From NCBI GenBank assembly GCA_023954255.1, contig JAMLIH010000012.1:1-61517 (forward strand): a stretch of DNA of 61,517 nucleotides. Direction: 5' to 3'. Shown in pieces: positions 19,401 through 28,243 of this stretch (positions are counted from its first letter, which is position 1; each line of letters opens with the position of its first letter). Source of the DNA: Phyllobacteriaceae bacterium (GTDB lineage Bacteria > Pseudomonadota > Alphaproteobacteria > Rhizobiales > Rhizobiaceae). The translations under genes were made by a program, and so were the position numbers. Below the pieces are notes generated by a model, which had not been told where the DNA came from, did no database searches, and worked only from the letters and a program-made list of their open reading frames with translations.

Positions 19401-22400
19401 GTGGACGTTGACCATGACGGTCGCATGGATGTCATCGACGGCCGGGCGAATTATGTCGATGTCGACGATGTGCCGATCAACGGGTTTTATTCCAACGGCA
19501 TTAGCGGGCTTGGCGTGCTCGACTATGTGGCGGTTACCGGCCGCGGCTATAGCGATTCCGCCGCTCAGGCCAACGGCACCAACTGGTCGACCGAGCGGGA
19601 ACTGACGACACTCGACCTGCTGGCAGACTACAACAACGAGGGTACCGTAACCGACTTCACCGCGCTGGTTTCCGACTTTGCCACGGCAAATGGCGGGCGC
19701 GGCGGCGATGCCTACACCCAGGCCGGCTACTCAGTCGGGGACATTTCCGTTTCCACCGGCGACAATGACATGGGCGAGGCAGACAGCCTCGTCGTGCTGA
19801 CGAACATTGCCGATGGGGTTCCTTCCAAGCCCAACGATCTTCTGCGGGCCAATATCGGCCATGCGGCCTTCCAGTGGTCCGACACGGATGCCAGCTACGC
19901 CAGGTACCGCGCGGGCCGCGAGGGACTTGACGAGGAAACCGATCTTCATGGCCCGGCCGATGGCGGGGATGCGGCATACTATGCGGTCAACGGAAACGGC
20001 GGGCGCGGCGGCAACGCCCTGGTGCGCCAAGGTGCGGACCGGGATGTCGATGCGGATCATGATGCCGTTAACATCGAATATGACCATCTGGTCGGCCATA
20101 TCTGGGTCAACACGCCCAATGCGCTGCACAACATTCCATCTTCGGATGCCGGGCGGGTCAGCTTCACTGCCAATACCGGCTCCATCGATGCCGGTTCCAA
20201 CACGCTGGTTACCGTTCTCGGCCACAACAGCATGGCTGCGGCTACTGCCGGCAATAGCGGCGGGCGAGGCGAGTCCCACCAGGGGCCGGGCGAGGGGCCG
20301 AACGGATCGAGCCAAACCGAAATCGCCAATGGCGGAGATGGCGGCGAGGGCCATGTCCTGCAGCGCCAGATCAAGGGTACGATCACCCTGATGACAGCAG
20401 GTGACGAACTTGACGGTAGCAATGATGTTTCCGTCATTCTGACGGCGAGCAATATCGACATTTCCGGCGGCGACAACACGGTGATCGCACAGTTCGGCCA
20501 CGGCCGGATTGCCGCGGCGGCTGGCGGCGATGGCGGCACCGGCGATGACGGTCAGCTTTCCGGTAATGGCGGTGCAGGCGGCGATGCCTCCATCACGCAG
20601 GAAGCGATTCTGGATACCGGCATCACAGTCGATCTGGTGGAGCAGGCCGATCTCTCGCTGCTGTTCGGATATGATGGCAACGGCATGCTGATTTCTGCCA
20701 CTTCCCATTCCGGCAGCAACGACATCATTCGCGCCCAGGTGGGCCATGGCGACCTTGCAGTCGCGGTTGGCGGAGCCGGTGGCAACGGCACGGAAGAATG
20801 GGTGGTCAACGAGCAGCGCAACCAGACCGCCAATGGCGGCGATGGCGGCAATGCGACCATCAACCAGGCCGGTTACAATTACGACATCACGCTCGATATC
20901 GGCTCGAATGAAACCGGCGGCAATGCGCTGGAAATCATCTCGGATGCCGGTGCAATAACCAATGGTGCCAATGACCATATCCTGGCGACGGTTGGCCATG
21001 GCGGCTATGGCCTTGCCATTTCCGGCAATGGCGGTAATGGCGGGCTGTCGGGCGCCGTGAACGGCATTCAGAGCGATGTCGATCCGAATCTGGTCGACAG
21101 CGACTACGACTACTCCGACAACGTGACCGACAATGGCGACACACCTTATGCCATCGATGTAGCCAATGGTTTCGTGCTCGGCACCGACCGCAATGGCGGT
21201 CATGCCGGCGATGCCGTGGTCAATATCGGGGTGGATGGCACCGGACGTGACATCGACGGCCGCGATAGCAACAACGATTACGGCATCAACGATACCGATG
21301 GCGCGTCGATATCGGTTGTAACGCACGACTGGTGGGATTCCGATACGGGTTCTTTCCGGATTGGAGGTTATGACGGCATTCTGGTGCAGACCATCCTTGG
21401 GCCGGGAACGAACCTGGATTCCGCACTTGAGGTCAATTCCGCACTGGTTGGCCATCACGGTTTCGCCGAAACGGTTGGCGGTGCCGGCGGTCTGGGGATC
21501 CAGTCGGGGCTTTCTGCGCTGATCTCGGAAGGCGATGGCGGAGATGGCGGCTCGGCGATTACCACCAGTGGTGCGATCCGCGGCGATGTTTCGGTTACCA
21601 ACGTGGCGCTTCTGCCCGGTGTTCTGAACCGCAACAACGATCCGGCCAACATGGCCGATACCGATATCGTGGTTGAAACCATCAATGGCACTCCGTCCGA
21701 TGCTACCGAGCATCGCGGCGAGGCCCGCATCGGGCATCTGACGCAGCTTGAAGCGACCGGCGGCGATGGTGGCGATTCCGCCAGGGAGGCAGGGGATGTT
21801 CCTTCGTTCCCGGCGACGATTTCCACCCAGGGCGGCGATGGCGGCGATGCACTGACCTTCCAGGGTCAGCTTGCGGGGGATATCTTGGTTGAAGCCGAAA
21901 ACTCGGTGATTTTCAGTGCTCGTGACACCACGGTTGCAAGCGGTGCGCTGATTGCTGCTGCAGGACACCGGACAGTCGGCGAAGCCTTTGCCGGCAATGG
22001 CGCCTTTGGTGGGACTTATAACGGCGATTCTCAGGAGCAGTCCGTCTACTTCACCTACGAAGCGTTGCGCGAGTTCCATGCACGGCGCACGGCAGGTGCC
22101 TCGGATGAAGACGCCTTCAACGCGCTGTCGGAATTCGAGCAGAAGCTCGTTGCGCCGGTTGTCGACTACTTCGAGAACAAGGAAGGCGAGCTCGAAATCT
22201 TCCTTGACAAGCTGATCGGCGACGAAGCGGCGGTCATTGCCAACAACGAGCGTGACGACGATTTCATTGGCGGCGCCAACTTCACCATCCCCGCTTTGGT
22301 GGACGGCCAGGGCCATATCGACGGCGCCGATGACGGCGAGATCGAGACGCTTTCGGCCATTCTCGCGGCCTCCGGCCATGGCGGCAATGCCATTGTCGTG

Positions 22401-25400
22401 CAGGGCTCGACGGGGCTTGACGGGGTCGGCGATGAGTTGTCGGCCAATGGCGACATCTCGCTCATTGCCCATGGTTTCGACACCACCGATGCCGATCGCG
22501 GCATTATCGTTGAGTCCGTTGCGGGCGCCACCGGCGGGTCTTTCGAACTGGCCCATATCGGCCATCAGGCGGAAGCCCATCAAGTGGTTGCCGGCTTCGG
22601 TCAGGAAGTCAACGGCAAGAATGCCGGCGCCAACGGTATCGGCGGTGATGGCGGCGATGCCGTTGTCGACCAGTATGCCCAGAACGGCAGCATCGATCTT
22701 GTCTCCAGCCACGAAATCCTGGTTTCTGCCCGTGACGTCGGCGATGCGGATCACGAGGTGCGGACCTGGATCGGCCACCGGCTGACCGTGGGTTCGGACT
22801 ATACTCAATACCGTAACAAATTCAGCGCGGTTGGCGGCAAGGGCGGCGACGAGCAGTCCGTACCCTATGCCGACGGCCATAACGGCAATGGCGGCGATGT
22901 CTTTATCTATCAGCGCGGTGTCATCTCCGGCACGGCACGCGACAAGAGCGATGAGGAATACGACACCGAAATCAGCCTTGCCGCGCTGCAGGACTCCGAT
23001 GACCATGAGTCGATCCGCATTGAGGCGCGGGAAGCCGGTGTCGGCAACGACGATGTTGAAACCCATGTGGGCCACGACTTCCTGATCCATGCGGTCAAGG
23101 CCGGCGATGCGGGCCGTCAGGCGGTGCTCTCCGGTCCGAACGGCGCAGCCGAAGGCCTGCTGGAAGGCAATGGTGGCGACATCTTCATTGCGCAGACCGA
23201 TCTCGGCGCCGATATCGACATTGTCGGTCGCGACGATGTTGCCATCGAGGTCAACACGGTACTCGGTGCGCATGCTCATCTGATGATCGGCCATGAGCGG
23301 ACCATCGGCAATTCGGCCGAACTGGCCGATGTATTGGATGGTGGCGTTGCCGACAATCCGCGCCAAGGCTACATCATTGCCGGTTTCGGTGGTGATGCCT
23401 ATCCCGAGGATGTCAACGGCACCGCCATGGCTTCGCGCGTTGCCGCGGCTGCCGGCATCATCGAGGATGGCGATTCCGGCCGTATCGAGATCGCGCTCGG
23501 CCAGATCACCGACAGCGATGAAGGCGACAACGATGACGACCGGCTGATCACCATCACCTCGATCACCGAGGATGTGACGATCGAGGCGATCTCGGCCACG
23601 GGTTCTGTGTCCGTTCTGGAGATCGGCAACCAGCAGCAGGTGACGGCGGAAACGCTGTCCGCCGGTGAACTCCAGTCAGTGCCGTTCATCCAGACGGCGG
23701 GCGATGCCGGCGGCATCTACATCAACCGGGCAACCATTTCGGGCGATATCCTGATCCAGGCGATCGATGCCGACAGGGCCAGTTCCGAAGACCCGACCAT
23801 GGGCAAGCAGGTTGTCATTGACTCGGTTTCCGGCGCCGGGGCGACTTCGGTCACCCAGATCGGCCACGAGACCCAGTTCACGGCCACTGCCGGAACGCCG
23901 GTAACGGCGCGGGCAGCATTTGGCGAGGATCGCAACTTCCTGTTCGAAACGAACCTGACGGACTTTGCGAGCCTCGAACCGGCAGGAAGCAATCTTGATG
24001 GTGAAGCGACGCTGCGCGATGCGCAGAATGCCGTGGAAGACATGGAGAACGTTGTCCGGGCACTCGAACTGGCGCTGGAGAATGCCGACCGGTTCCCGGA
24101 AGATGACGGTGTCAGCGAAATCGCTTCCGACCAGAGTGTTGACCAGGGCGAACTGTTCTCACTGTTGGCCGATGCGCGCGCTGCGCTTGCCAGTGCCCGC
24201 GCGGACCTTGCCAATATCGGCAGCGGCGTCGGCAACATCAGTGAAGCGACGGCGGTCAACAACGTTCGTTCCTATGCCCCGGATGTGATCGCCGCGGCGG
24301 GAGACTTCGACCTAGTGCTCGATTCCATACCGCAGGCTTTCGAGCAGATCGCCGATTTCGCCGAGGGCGGCGACATCGTCTATGGCCAGCTGACCGGGCT
24401 CGCGCTCGACGGCAATAACGGGCTCAACAGCCATACTTCGTCGATCACCGGCGTTGCGGGCCTTGGCATCACCGCCAATCTGACGATCGATCCGGCTCCG
24501 CTGCCGGGTGCGCTTGTCGCCGAAGGCTTCAACGTCGCCGACACCGGCCTCGTCGAAGGCAATGTGGACATCCTGTCAGGCCGTGACGATGATCTGACCG
24601 GCATTACGCTGACCAGTGTCGATGACGTCATCGGCAATGACACCATCGTTGCCACCAATTTCGGCGGCACCGGTTTCTCCGCCGCCGATGACCTCGATGA
24701 CAGCGTGGTGCAGATTTCGGCGACCGCAGACGCGCGCTCGCTGACGGAAATCGGTCACCGCCGGATCATGAACAACACCACCGAATATGGCGGCGGCGAC
24801 ACCAACGCCTCGCCGGAAGAGGGCGGCGTTGCAGGCGATGGTGGCTCCATCGTCACCCGCAACTTCACGGCGGGCGATATCACCGTCCAGGCCGAGGAAG
24901 TGGTGATCTACGCCAATGGTGCCGCGGGCGAATCCGAAGTGCATCTGCTGCATTCCTCGCACAACACCAACATTGCCGGCTGGTCGGACATCCAGAGCCT
25001 GCTTGGCAATGGCGGCGACATCATCAACACGACTTCGGTTTCCGGCGGCGTGTCGATCAACGCCGAACAGGTCGCATCGGCCTTCAATGCCATGGACCGC
25101 AAGATCCTGGCTGCCGGTCTGGCCGACTCCTTCATTCATCTCGGCCATCAGGCCGAGGACAAGAATGACAGCGAGTCCGATCCTGTGGAAGCCGGTAACC
25201 AGGGCGATACCCAAGCCAATCTCGGCTCGAACCGGGGCGGCTTCATTGTCTCGACCCAGACGGTTCGCGGCAATGACGGCGGCGATCTGGTAGTCATCAC
25301 ACTGGATGCCGCAGGCGATGGCAATCCGACCGATTTCATTCTGGAGACGGGTGGTCTCAATGACAGCGACATCCGCCTCGGCAATGGCGAGGATGGCGGC

Positions 25401-28199
25401 CACAGGGGCATCCTCAACGAGGGCCTGTCGGGCGTAAACCAGCTCGATGACGGCAGCACCGTCGATCTGATGCAGTTTGTCTATGGCGACATCGAGATCA
25501 ACACGGTCGAGGACTTCTGGATCAATGTCGGCGGCACCGGAGACCAGGCAATCTATCTTGGTCACGATGCCGAGCAGTTCGGCCAGTCTGGCGAGGTCAA
25601 CAGCCCGCCGACCATCCTGCAACATGGTGAGCGCGTCACCGTCTATCAGGAAGTGTTCGGTGACGTGAACATCGCCACCACGTCGAGCTTCACCGCCGAT
25701 CTCGCGACCACCGCCAACGAACTGCATATCGGTCACGAGGCGACCCAGTCGGCCTTCTCTGCCGATGACGGCCCCAATCCGTCCGATCTCGAGGATGTCG
25801 ATGGTGACGGCATCGCCGACAACGGCACTGGCGGGGCCGAAGGGCCGAGCGCTACCGGTGTCAACGACAATTTCGACCAGCCCGACGTCATGGCGACGCA
25901 ACTGGTTCACGCCGGCATCTCGGTCATTACCGGCGAGATCACGCTGACAAGCGGCAGCGCCGACCGGCTGCATGTGGGCCATGAGGCCTTCCATCTTGCC
26001 GCTGCCGATGGCGACCAGTTCGATGAACTGGGAGACAATCCGGCTGTTGAGGGGACCTCGGTTCTCAACGGCACGACGGCCCATGTCGTTGCCAGCTCGA
26101 TCATCAATGGCGATGGTTCCGACATCGTCTTCCATGCTGACGGTGCCACCGGCCAGGTTGACACTGCTGCGGCAGGCGAGGGCGGGTTCGATGCCGTCAA
26201 CGGGACACAGGGCGACATTCAGCTGATCGCAAGCGCGGCCGGCGAAATCCAGGTCGGTCACCGCTCGGTAAGCACGATGGGCGATGTCACACCCTCCAGT
26301 GCTCCGGAAGCCCAGTTCGACGCGCTGCAGGCAATCGGATCGTCAACGCTCAATGCCGAAGGCACGGAAGTTGCCGACACGACCGAAAGCGTGATCGAAT
26401 TCCGGGCTGTTCAGGACATCATCCTGGCTTCGGCAACGGGCGAGACCCAGGTCGGCCACTACATCACCGAGGAAGGCAATCCGGCGTCGACGACCTCTCC
26501 GGTCTTTGTCGATGACGATGCGGCCACCGGTCTTGCGGAAGGCGACAGCGAGCTGCGCCAGATCGTCGGCTCCGACATCATCTTCGGCGACAACACCAGC
26601 CAGGGTAGCGGCGGAACCGGGGCCGAGGGTGCTGGCAACAATGTGATCCTCGAAACGGCGACGGGCCGCACGATGATCGGCCACCAGTCGCCCGCCAGCA
26701 ATGAATGGCAGGTCGAGGATGGTACGCGGTCGGTCACGGTGCAGTTGCTGGATGGCGACATCACGGTCGAGGCGGGTACCGATGCCGGTGCCGACGCGCC
26801 CGATGGCGGTACCATTGGCAGTGCTGCCGGTGCCGTTGCTGATGAAAGCGGACTGGGTGATGACATTCTCATCCTGTCTGGCGGCGGAACCGCGCGCATC
26901 GGCCACAACATGGCCGGTGGCGACGAGGGCGTGAACAACGAAACGCAGCGCTCGGCGGGCGACGTATGGGTGCGCGCAGGCGGTGACCTGCATGTCCTCG
27001 GCGGTGCCATTGGTCACGAGAACTACGACTTCGCCTCGGTGACGCCATCGACGCTCAATGCCACACCGGAAAGCCTGGCTTCCGCCTCGCCGATCCGTGA
27101 CCGTATCCGCGGCATCACGACCGTCGGCGCCGGACAGAACTCGGCACCGGAGGATTCCACGCTGATCGGCGACGTCATGGTGTTCGACGGAGGCTCCAAC
27201 CCCGTAACCGTCAATTCCGGTTACGGCGGCCAGGGCATGGCCGATGTCAATGGCCAGTTGCGCTTCTTCCTGCCAGCGCAGGAAGGCCTGACCATCGTCA
27301 GCCCGGTGACGTTCAACGACAGCGCCTCGAATGCCGATCCCGTGCTGGATCGTGATGCCGATCCGAGCAATGTCTTCGAAGGTCAGGGCGGGTTCGATCA
27401 CGAGCACGACTTCACCTTCATGAGCGAGGCCGCGCCATACACGGATGCCTTTATCGGGCTCGGCAACTTCACCTTCTACTTCGAGTCGCCGCCGCCATCG
27501 GGCTATTTCCCCGAATACACACCCTACATCAATCTGATCGATCTCGATCCCGGCTTTGCGGTCATCTTCGACCGTGAGGGCGGACCGGACGGCCAGGGCA
27601 CGGTGAACATGGGCGAGCTTGCCGGCGAGAACTATCTCGGCACTTCGAGCTTCGATGTCGATTGCGAGGAAGACCAGCTTGGCCAACTCGACGATCTTGG
27701 CGGGTGGACCGAGGAAGAGCGGCGCTCCCTGAGCGAGCAGTGCGAACGCATCCGCACCCATCATATGGGATCGCCGGCAGGCTTCGGTTCCCATTGGGGC
27801 TTCTCGGCAACGGCAGGCGGCAACCAGACCTTCGGCCATGGTCTGCCGGACGATCTGGAAAATGCGGCAACGAATGGCAGCTTCGGCTATGCCATTCCGG
27901 TTTCGCCGCAGGCGCACCAGCCGGTGATGATCGATCCGCTGCGGTTTACCGCCAACCAGAACGATTATGGCGTCATGACCGCCTATCAGCCGGTCGGGGC
28001 GGGGCCGTTGATGACCAGCGCCTATGCGCCGGTGATCGCGGGGTCGATGAATGAAACGGAAATCTCGTACGCGCCGGGCGACAGCTACGGCGAGTACATC
28101 ACGGGCGAAAGCATCAACCGGGGTATGCAGCAAGCGAGCTATCCCGAGGCGATGTCCTATGCCTCCAGTTACACGGTGTTTGTCCAGAGACCTCTGTAG
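13440..28199 (+). CDS. Giant two-partner-secretion exoprotein (TpsA, filamentous haemagglutinin-like) with IGH repeats
   Basis: Predicted secreted adhesin-like protein of 4919 residues. ATG 13440 starts a signal peptide ending near residue 28 (ASSALG). A TPS/haemagglutination-activity domain follows, to about residue 250, including VVDWDSFSIGSGETTSINQ and NENGI near residue 111, a variant of the family NPNGI motif. Residues of about 430 to 4560 are beta-helix-like and rich in Gly and Asp. They carry about three dozen (I/V)GH motifs (first QIGHGGYN near 15460, last AIGHENYD near 27010), on average about 104 residues apart, often followed by GGDGGDA. Other parts are DxDxDG motifs at about 19340-19440, helical inserts at about 22045-22270 and 23985-24290, and Cys4742 and Cys4768, the only cysteines I found by eye. 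TpsB is encoded directly downstream. Its ligand is unknown. Confidence 0.9.
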   Translation: MFFNRKLRDTLFASVSAGTLAAASSALGNPLDPTVVAGDVTISGTGTDHVIIQNDSMRSVVDWDSFSIGSGETTSINQIANDAAILNRVTGGDISEIYGTLESNGQVFLINENGILIGAGGLVDTGGFVASTLNVSNADFLGAGDMLFSQGIETGGGITVHGTIRSVTGGDIFLLSREIEIGETGRIESNGGYVGLGAGEEILLRPVDSGDGRISIRAGKGKIVNRGHIEGAAAELRAAGGNEYALAINNSGVVRANGVSKKGGRILLTGGGKVRNSGQMVARKKVVVRSTKQIVNSGAVKAGAETGGEIIFEAPEITVEAGSLLDVSGALGGGRMFVGGGFQGSGTDHEGNAVDIAENAQIVTVETGAVLNASATQSGDAGEIIVWSDNSTTFSGDIVAEAVDGAGGFAEVSGKKTLAFRTSNVDLSGTTAAGELWLDPEDLNVVAGATTGVLPNEISDADIQTILEGGTSVTLTTTPSASGGVVIDGTTTGGPGDVNFAAGVRIIWTDNNSGSDQDALFTVHADRDINALDDVLIQHSEVGDGTTTFVDGEGGVVFLAGRDINIGSATMRTGGVAIGSEFGSNLFVAGDSDFNNFADSGGTYAGDGDINVTGGDAAAAFAQLGYIIKQARANGSGNDFSDGSGNHAFNGSLLVRAGGSVSLTGGDEALSFAQIGHGGYNTVSQTEIAEISGIVAVLAGSIVSGSVDLEHAAKESDATGASYGSHAQIGHGGVLVSTGDGTDALVHGDISGNVSVFRGNENVDVDINLNTAFAASSDGSDDENLSQIGSGGHLFYTGSGISGVEATHGDIQGAVLIDITGAVNLGGSASAAASDDRYAIQSLIGHGGHIRMAYDGTDVTGDGSLDADHGSIMTFRAVTTAQHSTDITISAAEYNIIAQEATQNSAGSTGLIYDNLQRSQIGHGSETNVERATALSGGGQYTGPANIPNDSGLYGDAAGEAVATLADVDLSGLTEAQRDNLIAFIESNTDTILAGMPLGTQSLDGSLDVSVTEHRIAGDISIIDDTADDTGGVTLSSTISVGLTKTDHDVMIARIGHASLHNINSADGGKTNEASDLLEAFNGGNITVFQAHILDADITVDTLTVDGIAGNGDDFTEGDNQDVTLETSISAGLAQATDNTAVAQIGHGADTFASSGKGGDATGESPDTPSADGGDIAIVRGTVWDGSLTRDTDADSDDDLQVVNTTDIQILSSNEIIVDSDTAAALASTLRSNSESQIGHGFRIRLDTGDGGSSSGAGTSGGAGGDVMIYQGVDHREYGIDNDMYDDFAYGLRGDISLLATELDGAEGTYAISLTSNDSSALAKTDFNSDYSTVGHGDVIEITTGNGGDGSSGLDFEGDDDIALGANSDDDLLGQQESHGGRGGHIDVALGRTLSVDQGLIVDIYGSSHPNNAVIGDYRDGTSLISNSTTPARGGVSLIEGDIVITAYGAILEQAQVNNALSPADHAISESIIGHSMRAFADSGDGGDGGSGNFHAQSETVFDSEEDGEQFLNYESGQGSNRGGNGGDIRLTFGDITDRNIWDADGSGHAEIHHDTDADNLGHLNGQGMPSGGIFDVSSDISIRIFDTDGTTDAHLADSLIITSQVNAGLGEGDGADIQSGVGHHVRLFAEGGAGGDGGSSNTEFDVDGNSLFDSGLGQTDTQGSPDSEDGVDETALQAGAVYIQPNSSGGRGGDAFVVNNNIAGDIVIEADRRVTVQVPNGHGGYSKVFASLGHTTHLVAVTQAGGDAGNLYEMNDTGATYDGGIINVDGSELPATQTGENGDAGSSLPGFDHRLIDANQDDEFNLDNIGGEAGETDGEDGIAVTPTDIATRQGSTFQSINDELGTLTADTVTDYGGGAGLNADNVQVYVAADSNDVIFHDEEADPNFILDNNDNFVLNTEANNELYAENAGNLARFGRVVATYDAYDDDTNNELSGSTGGQNLFDATMGPSGDPSRTRALQVFVDMDLDGDVDLVDFDRDGRLDIVDVDHDGRMDVIDGRANYVDVDDVPINGFYSNGISGLGVLDYVAVTGRGYSDSAAQANGTNWSTERELTTLDLLADYNNEGTVTDFTALVSDFATANGGRGGDAYTQAGYSVGDISVSTGDNDMGEADSLVVLTNIADGVPSKPNDLLRANIGHAAFQWSDTDASYARYRAGREGLDEETDLHGPADGGDAAYYAVNGNGGRGGNALVRQGADRDVDADHDAVNIEYDHLVGHIWVNTPNALHNIPSSDAGRVSFTANTGSIDAGSNTLVTVLGHNSMAAATAGNSGGRGESHQGPGEGPNGSSQTEIANGGDGGEGHVLQRQIKGTITLMTAGDELDGSNDVSVILTASNIDISGGDNTVIAQFGHGRIAAAAGGDGGTGDDGQLSGNGGAGGDASITQEAILDTGITVDLVEQADLSLLFGYDGNGMLISATSHSGSNDIIRAQVGHGDLAVAVGGAGGNGTEEWVVNEQRNQTANGGDGGNATINQAGYNYDITLDIGSNETGGNALEIISDAGAITNGANDHILATVGHGGYGLAISGNGGNGGLSGAVNGIQSDVDPNLVDSDYDYSDNVTDNGDTPYAIDVANGFVLGTDRNGGHAGDAVVNIGVDGTGRDIDGRDSNNDYGINDTDGASISVVTHDWWDSDTGSFRIGGYDGILVQTILGPGTNLDSALEVNSALVGHHGFAETVGGAGGLGIQSGLSALISEGDGGDGGSAITTSGAIRGDVSVTNVALLPGVLNRNNDPANMADTDIVVETINGTPSDATEHRGEARIGHLTQLEATGGDGGDSAREAGDVPSFPATISTQGGDGGDALTFQGQLAGDILVEAENSVIFSARDTTVASGALIAAAGHRTVGEAFAGNGAFGGTYNGDSQEQSVYFTYEALREFHARRTAGASDEDAFNALSEFEQKLVAPVVDYFENKEGELEIFLDKLIGDEAAVIANNERDDDFIGGANFTIPALVDGQGHIDGADDGEIETLSAILAASGHGGNAIVVQGSTGLDGVGDELSANGDISLIAHGFDTTDADRGIIVESVAGATGGSFELAHIGHQAEAHQVVAGFGQEVNGKNAGANGIGGDGGDAVVDQYAQNGSIDLVSSHEILVSARDVGDADHEVRTWIGHRLTVGSDYTQYRNKFSAVGGKGGDEQSVPYADGHNGNGGDVFIYQRGVISGTARDKSDEEYDTEISLAALQDSDDHESIRIEAREAGVGNDDVETHVGHDFLIHAVKAGDAGRQAVLSGPNGAAEGLLEGNGGDIFIAQTDLGADIDIVGRDDVAIEVNTVLGAHAHLMIGHERTIGNSAELADVLDGGVADNPRQGYIIAGFGGDAYPEDVNGTAMASRVAAAAGIIEDGDSGRIEIALGQITDSDEGDNDDDRLITITSITEDVTIEAISATGSVSVLEIGNQQQVTAETLSAGELQSVPFIQTAGDAGGIYINRATISGDILIQAIDADRASSEDPTMGKQVVIDSVSGAGATSVTQIGHETQFTATAGTPVTARAAFGEDRNFLFETNLTDFASLEPAGSNLDGEATLRDAQNAVEDMENVVRALELALENADRFPEDDGVSEIASDQSVDQGELFSLLADARAALASARADLANIGSGVGNISEATAVNNVRSYAPDVIAAAGDFDLVLDSIPQAFEQIADFAEGGDIVYGQLTGLALDGNNGLNSHTSSITGVAGLGITANLTIDPAPLPGALVAEGFNVADTGLVEGNVDILSGRDDDLTGITLTSVDDVIGNDTIVATNFGGTGFSAADDLDDSVVQISATADARSLTEIGHRRIMNNTTEYGGGDTNASPEEGGVAGDGGSIVTRNFTAGDITVQAEEVVIYANGAAGESEVHLLHSSHNTNIAGWSDIQSLLGNGGDIINTTSVSGGVSINAEQVASAFNAMDRKILAAGLADSFIHLGHQAEDKNDSESDPVEAGNQGDTQANLGSNRGGFIVSTQTVRGNDGGDLVVITLDAAGDGNPTDFILETGGLNDSDIRLGNGEDGGHRGILNEGLSGVNQLDDGSTVDLMQFVYGDIEINTVEDFWINVGGTGDQAIYLGHDAEQFGQSGEVNSPPTILQHGERVTVYQEVFGDVNIATTSSFTADLATTANELHIGHEATQSAFSADDGPNPSDLEDVDGDGIADNGTGGAEGPSATGVNDNFDQPDVMATQLVHAGISVITGEITLTSGSADRLHVGHEAFHLAAADGDQFDELGDNPAVEGTSVLNGTTAHVVASSIINGDGSDIVFHADGATGQVDTAAAGEGGFDAVNGTQGDIQLIASAAGEIQVGHRSVSTMGDVTPSSAPEAQFDALQAIGSSTLNAEGTEVADTTESVIEFRAVQDIILASATGETQVGHYITEEGNPASTTSPVFVDDDAATGLAEGDSELRQIVGSDIIFGDNTSQGSGGTGAEGAGNNVILETATGRTMIGHQSPASNEWQVEDGTRSVTVQLLDGDITVEAGTDAGADAPDGGTIGSAAGAVADESGLGDDILILSGGGTARIGHNMAGGDEGVNNETQRSAGDVWVRAGGDLHVLGGAIGHENYDFASVTPSTLNATPESLASASPIRDRIRGITTVGAGQNSAPEDSTLIGDVMVFDGGSNPVTVNSGYGGQGMADVNGQLRFFLPAQEGLTIVSPVTFNDSASNADPVLDRDADPSNVFEGQGGFDHEHDFTFMSEAAPYTDAFIGLGNFTFYFESPPPSGYFPEYTPYINLIDLDPGFAVIFDREGGPDGQGTVNMGELAGENYLGTSSFDVDCEEDQLGQLDDLGGWTEEERRSLSEQCERIRTHHMGSPAGFGSHWGFSATAGGNQTFGHGLPDDLENAATNGSFGYAIPVSPQAHQPVMIDPLRFTANQNDYGVMTAYQPVGAGPLMTSAYAPVIAGSMNETEISYAPGDSYGEYITGESINRGMQQASYPEAMSYASSYTVFVQRPL

Positions 28200-28243
28200 A
28201 GAGGCGGATTAGTAAAGCGTAGAAACAGGGTTAGGAAAGTCAG

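Noticed and set aside
19731-23366. A 1211-codon open frame on the minus strand opposite the giant exoprotein, with others at 13332-15680, 24576-26261 and 26343-28133
   Set aside because: They lie antisense to a strongly supported repetitive coding frame. Their products show no domains, and long opposite frames are expected in GC-rich repetitive genes.
15460-27010. CRISPR-like periodic repeats
   Set aside because: The periodicity is at protein level within one open frame; repeats vary in DNA sequence and spacing and have no spacer structure.
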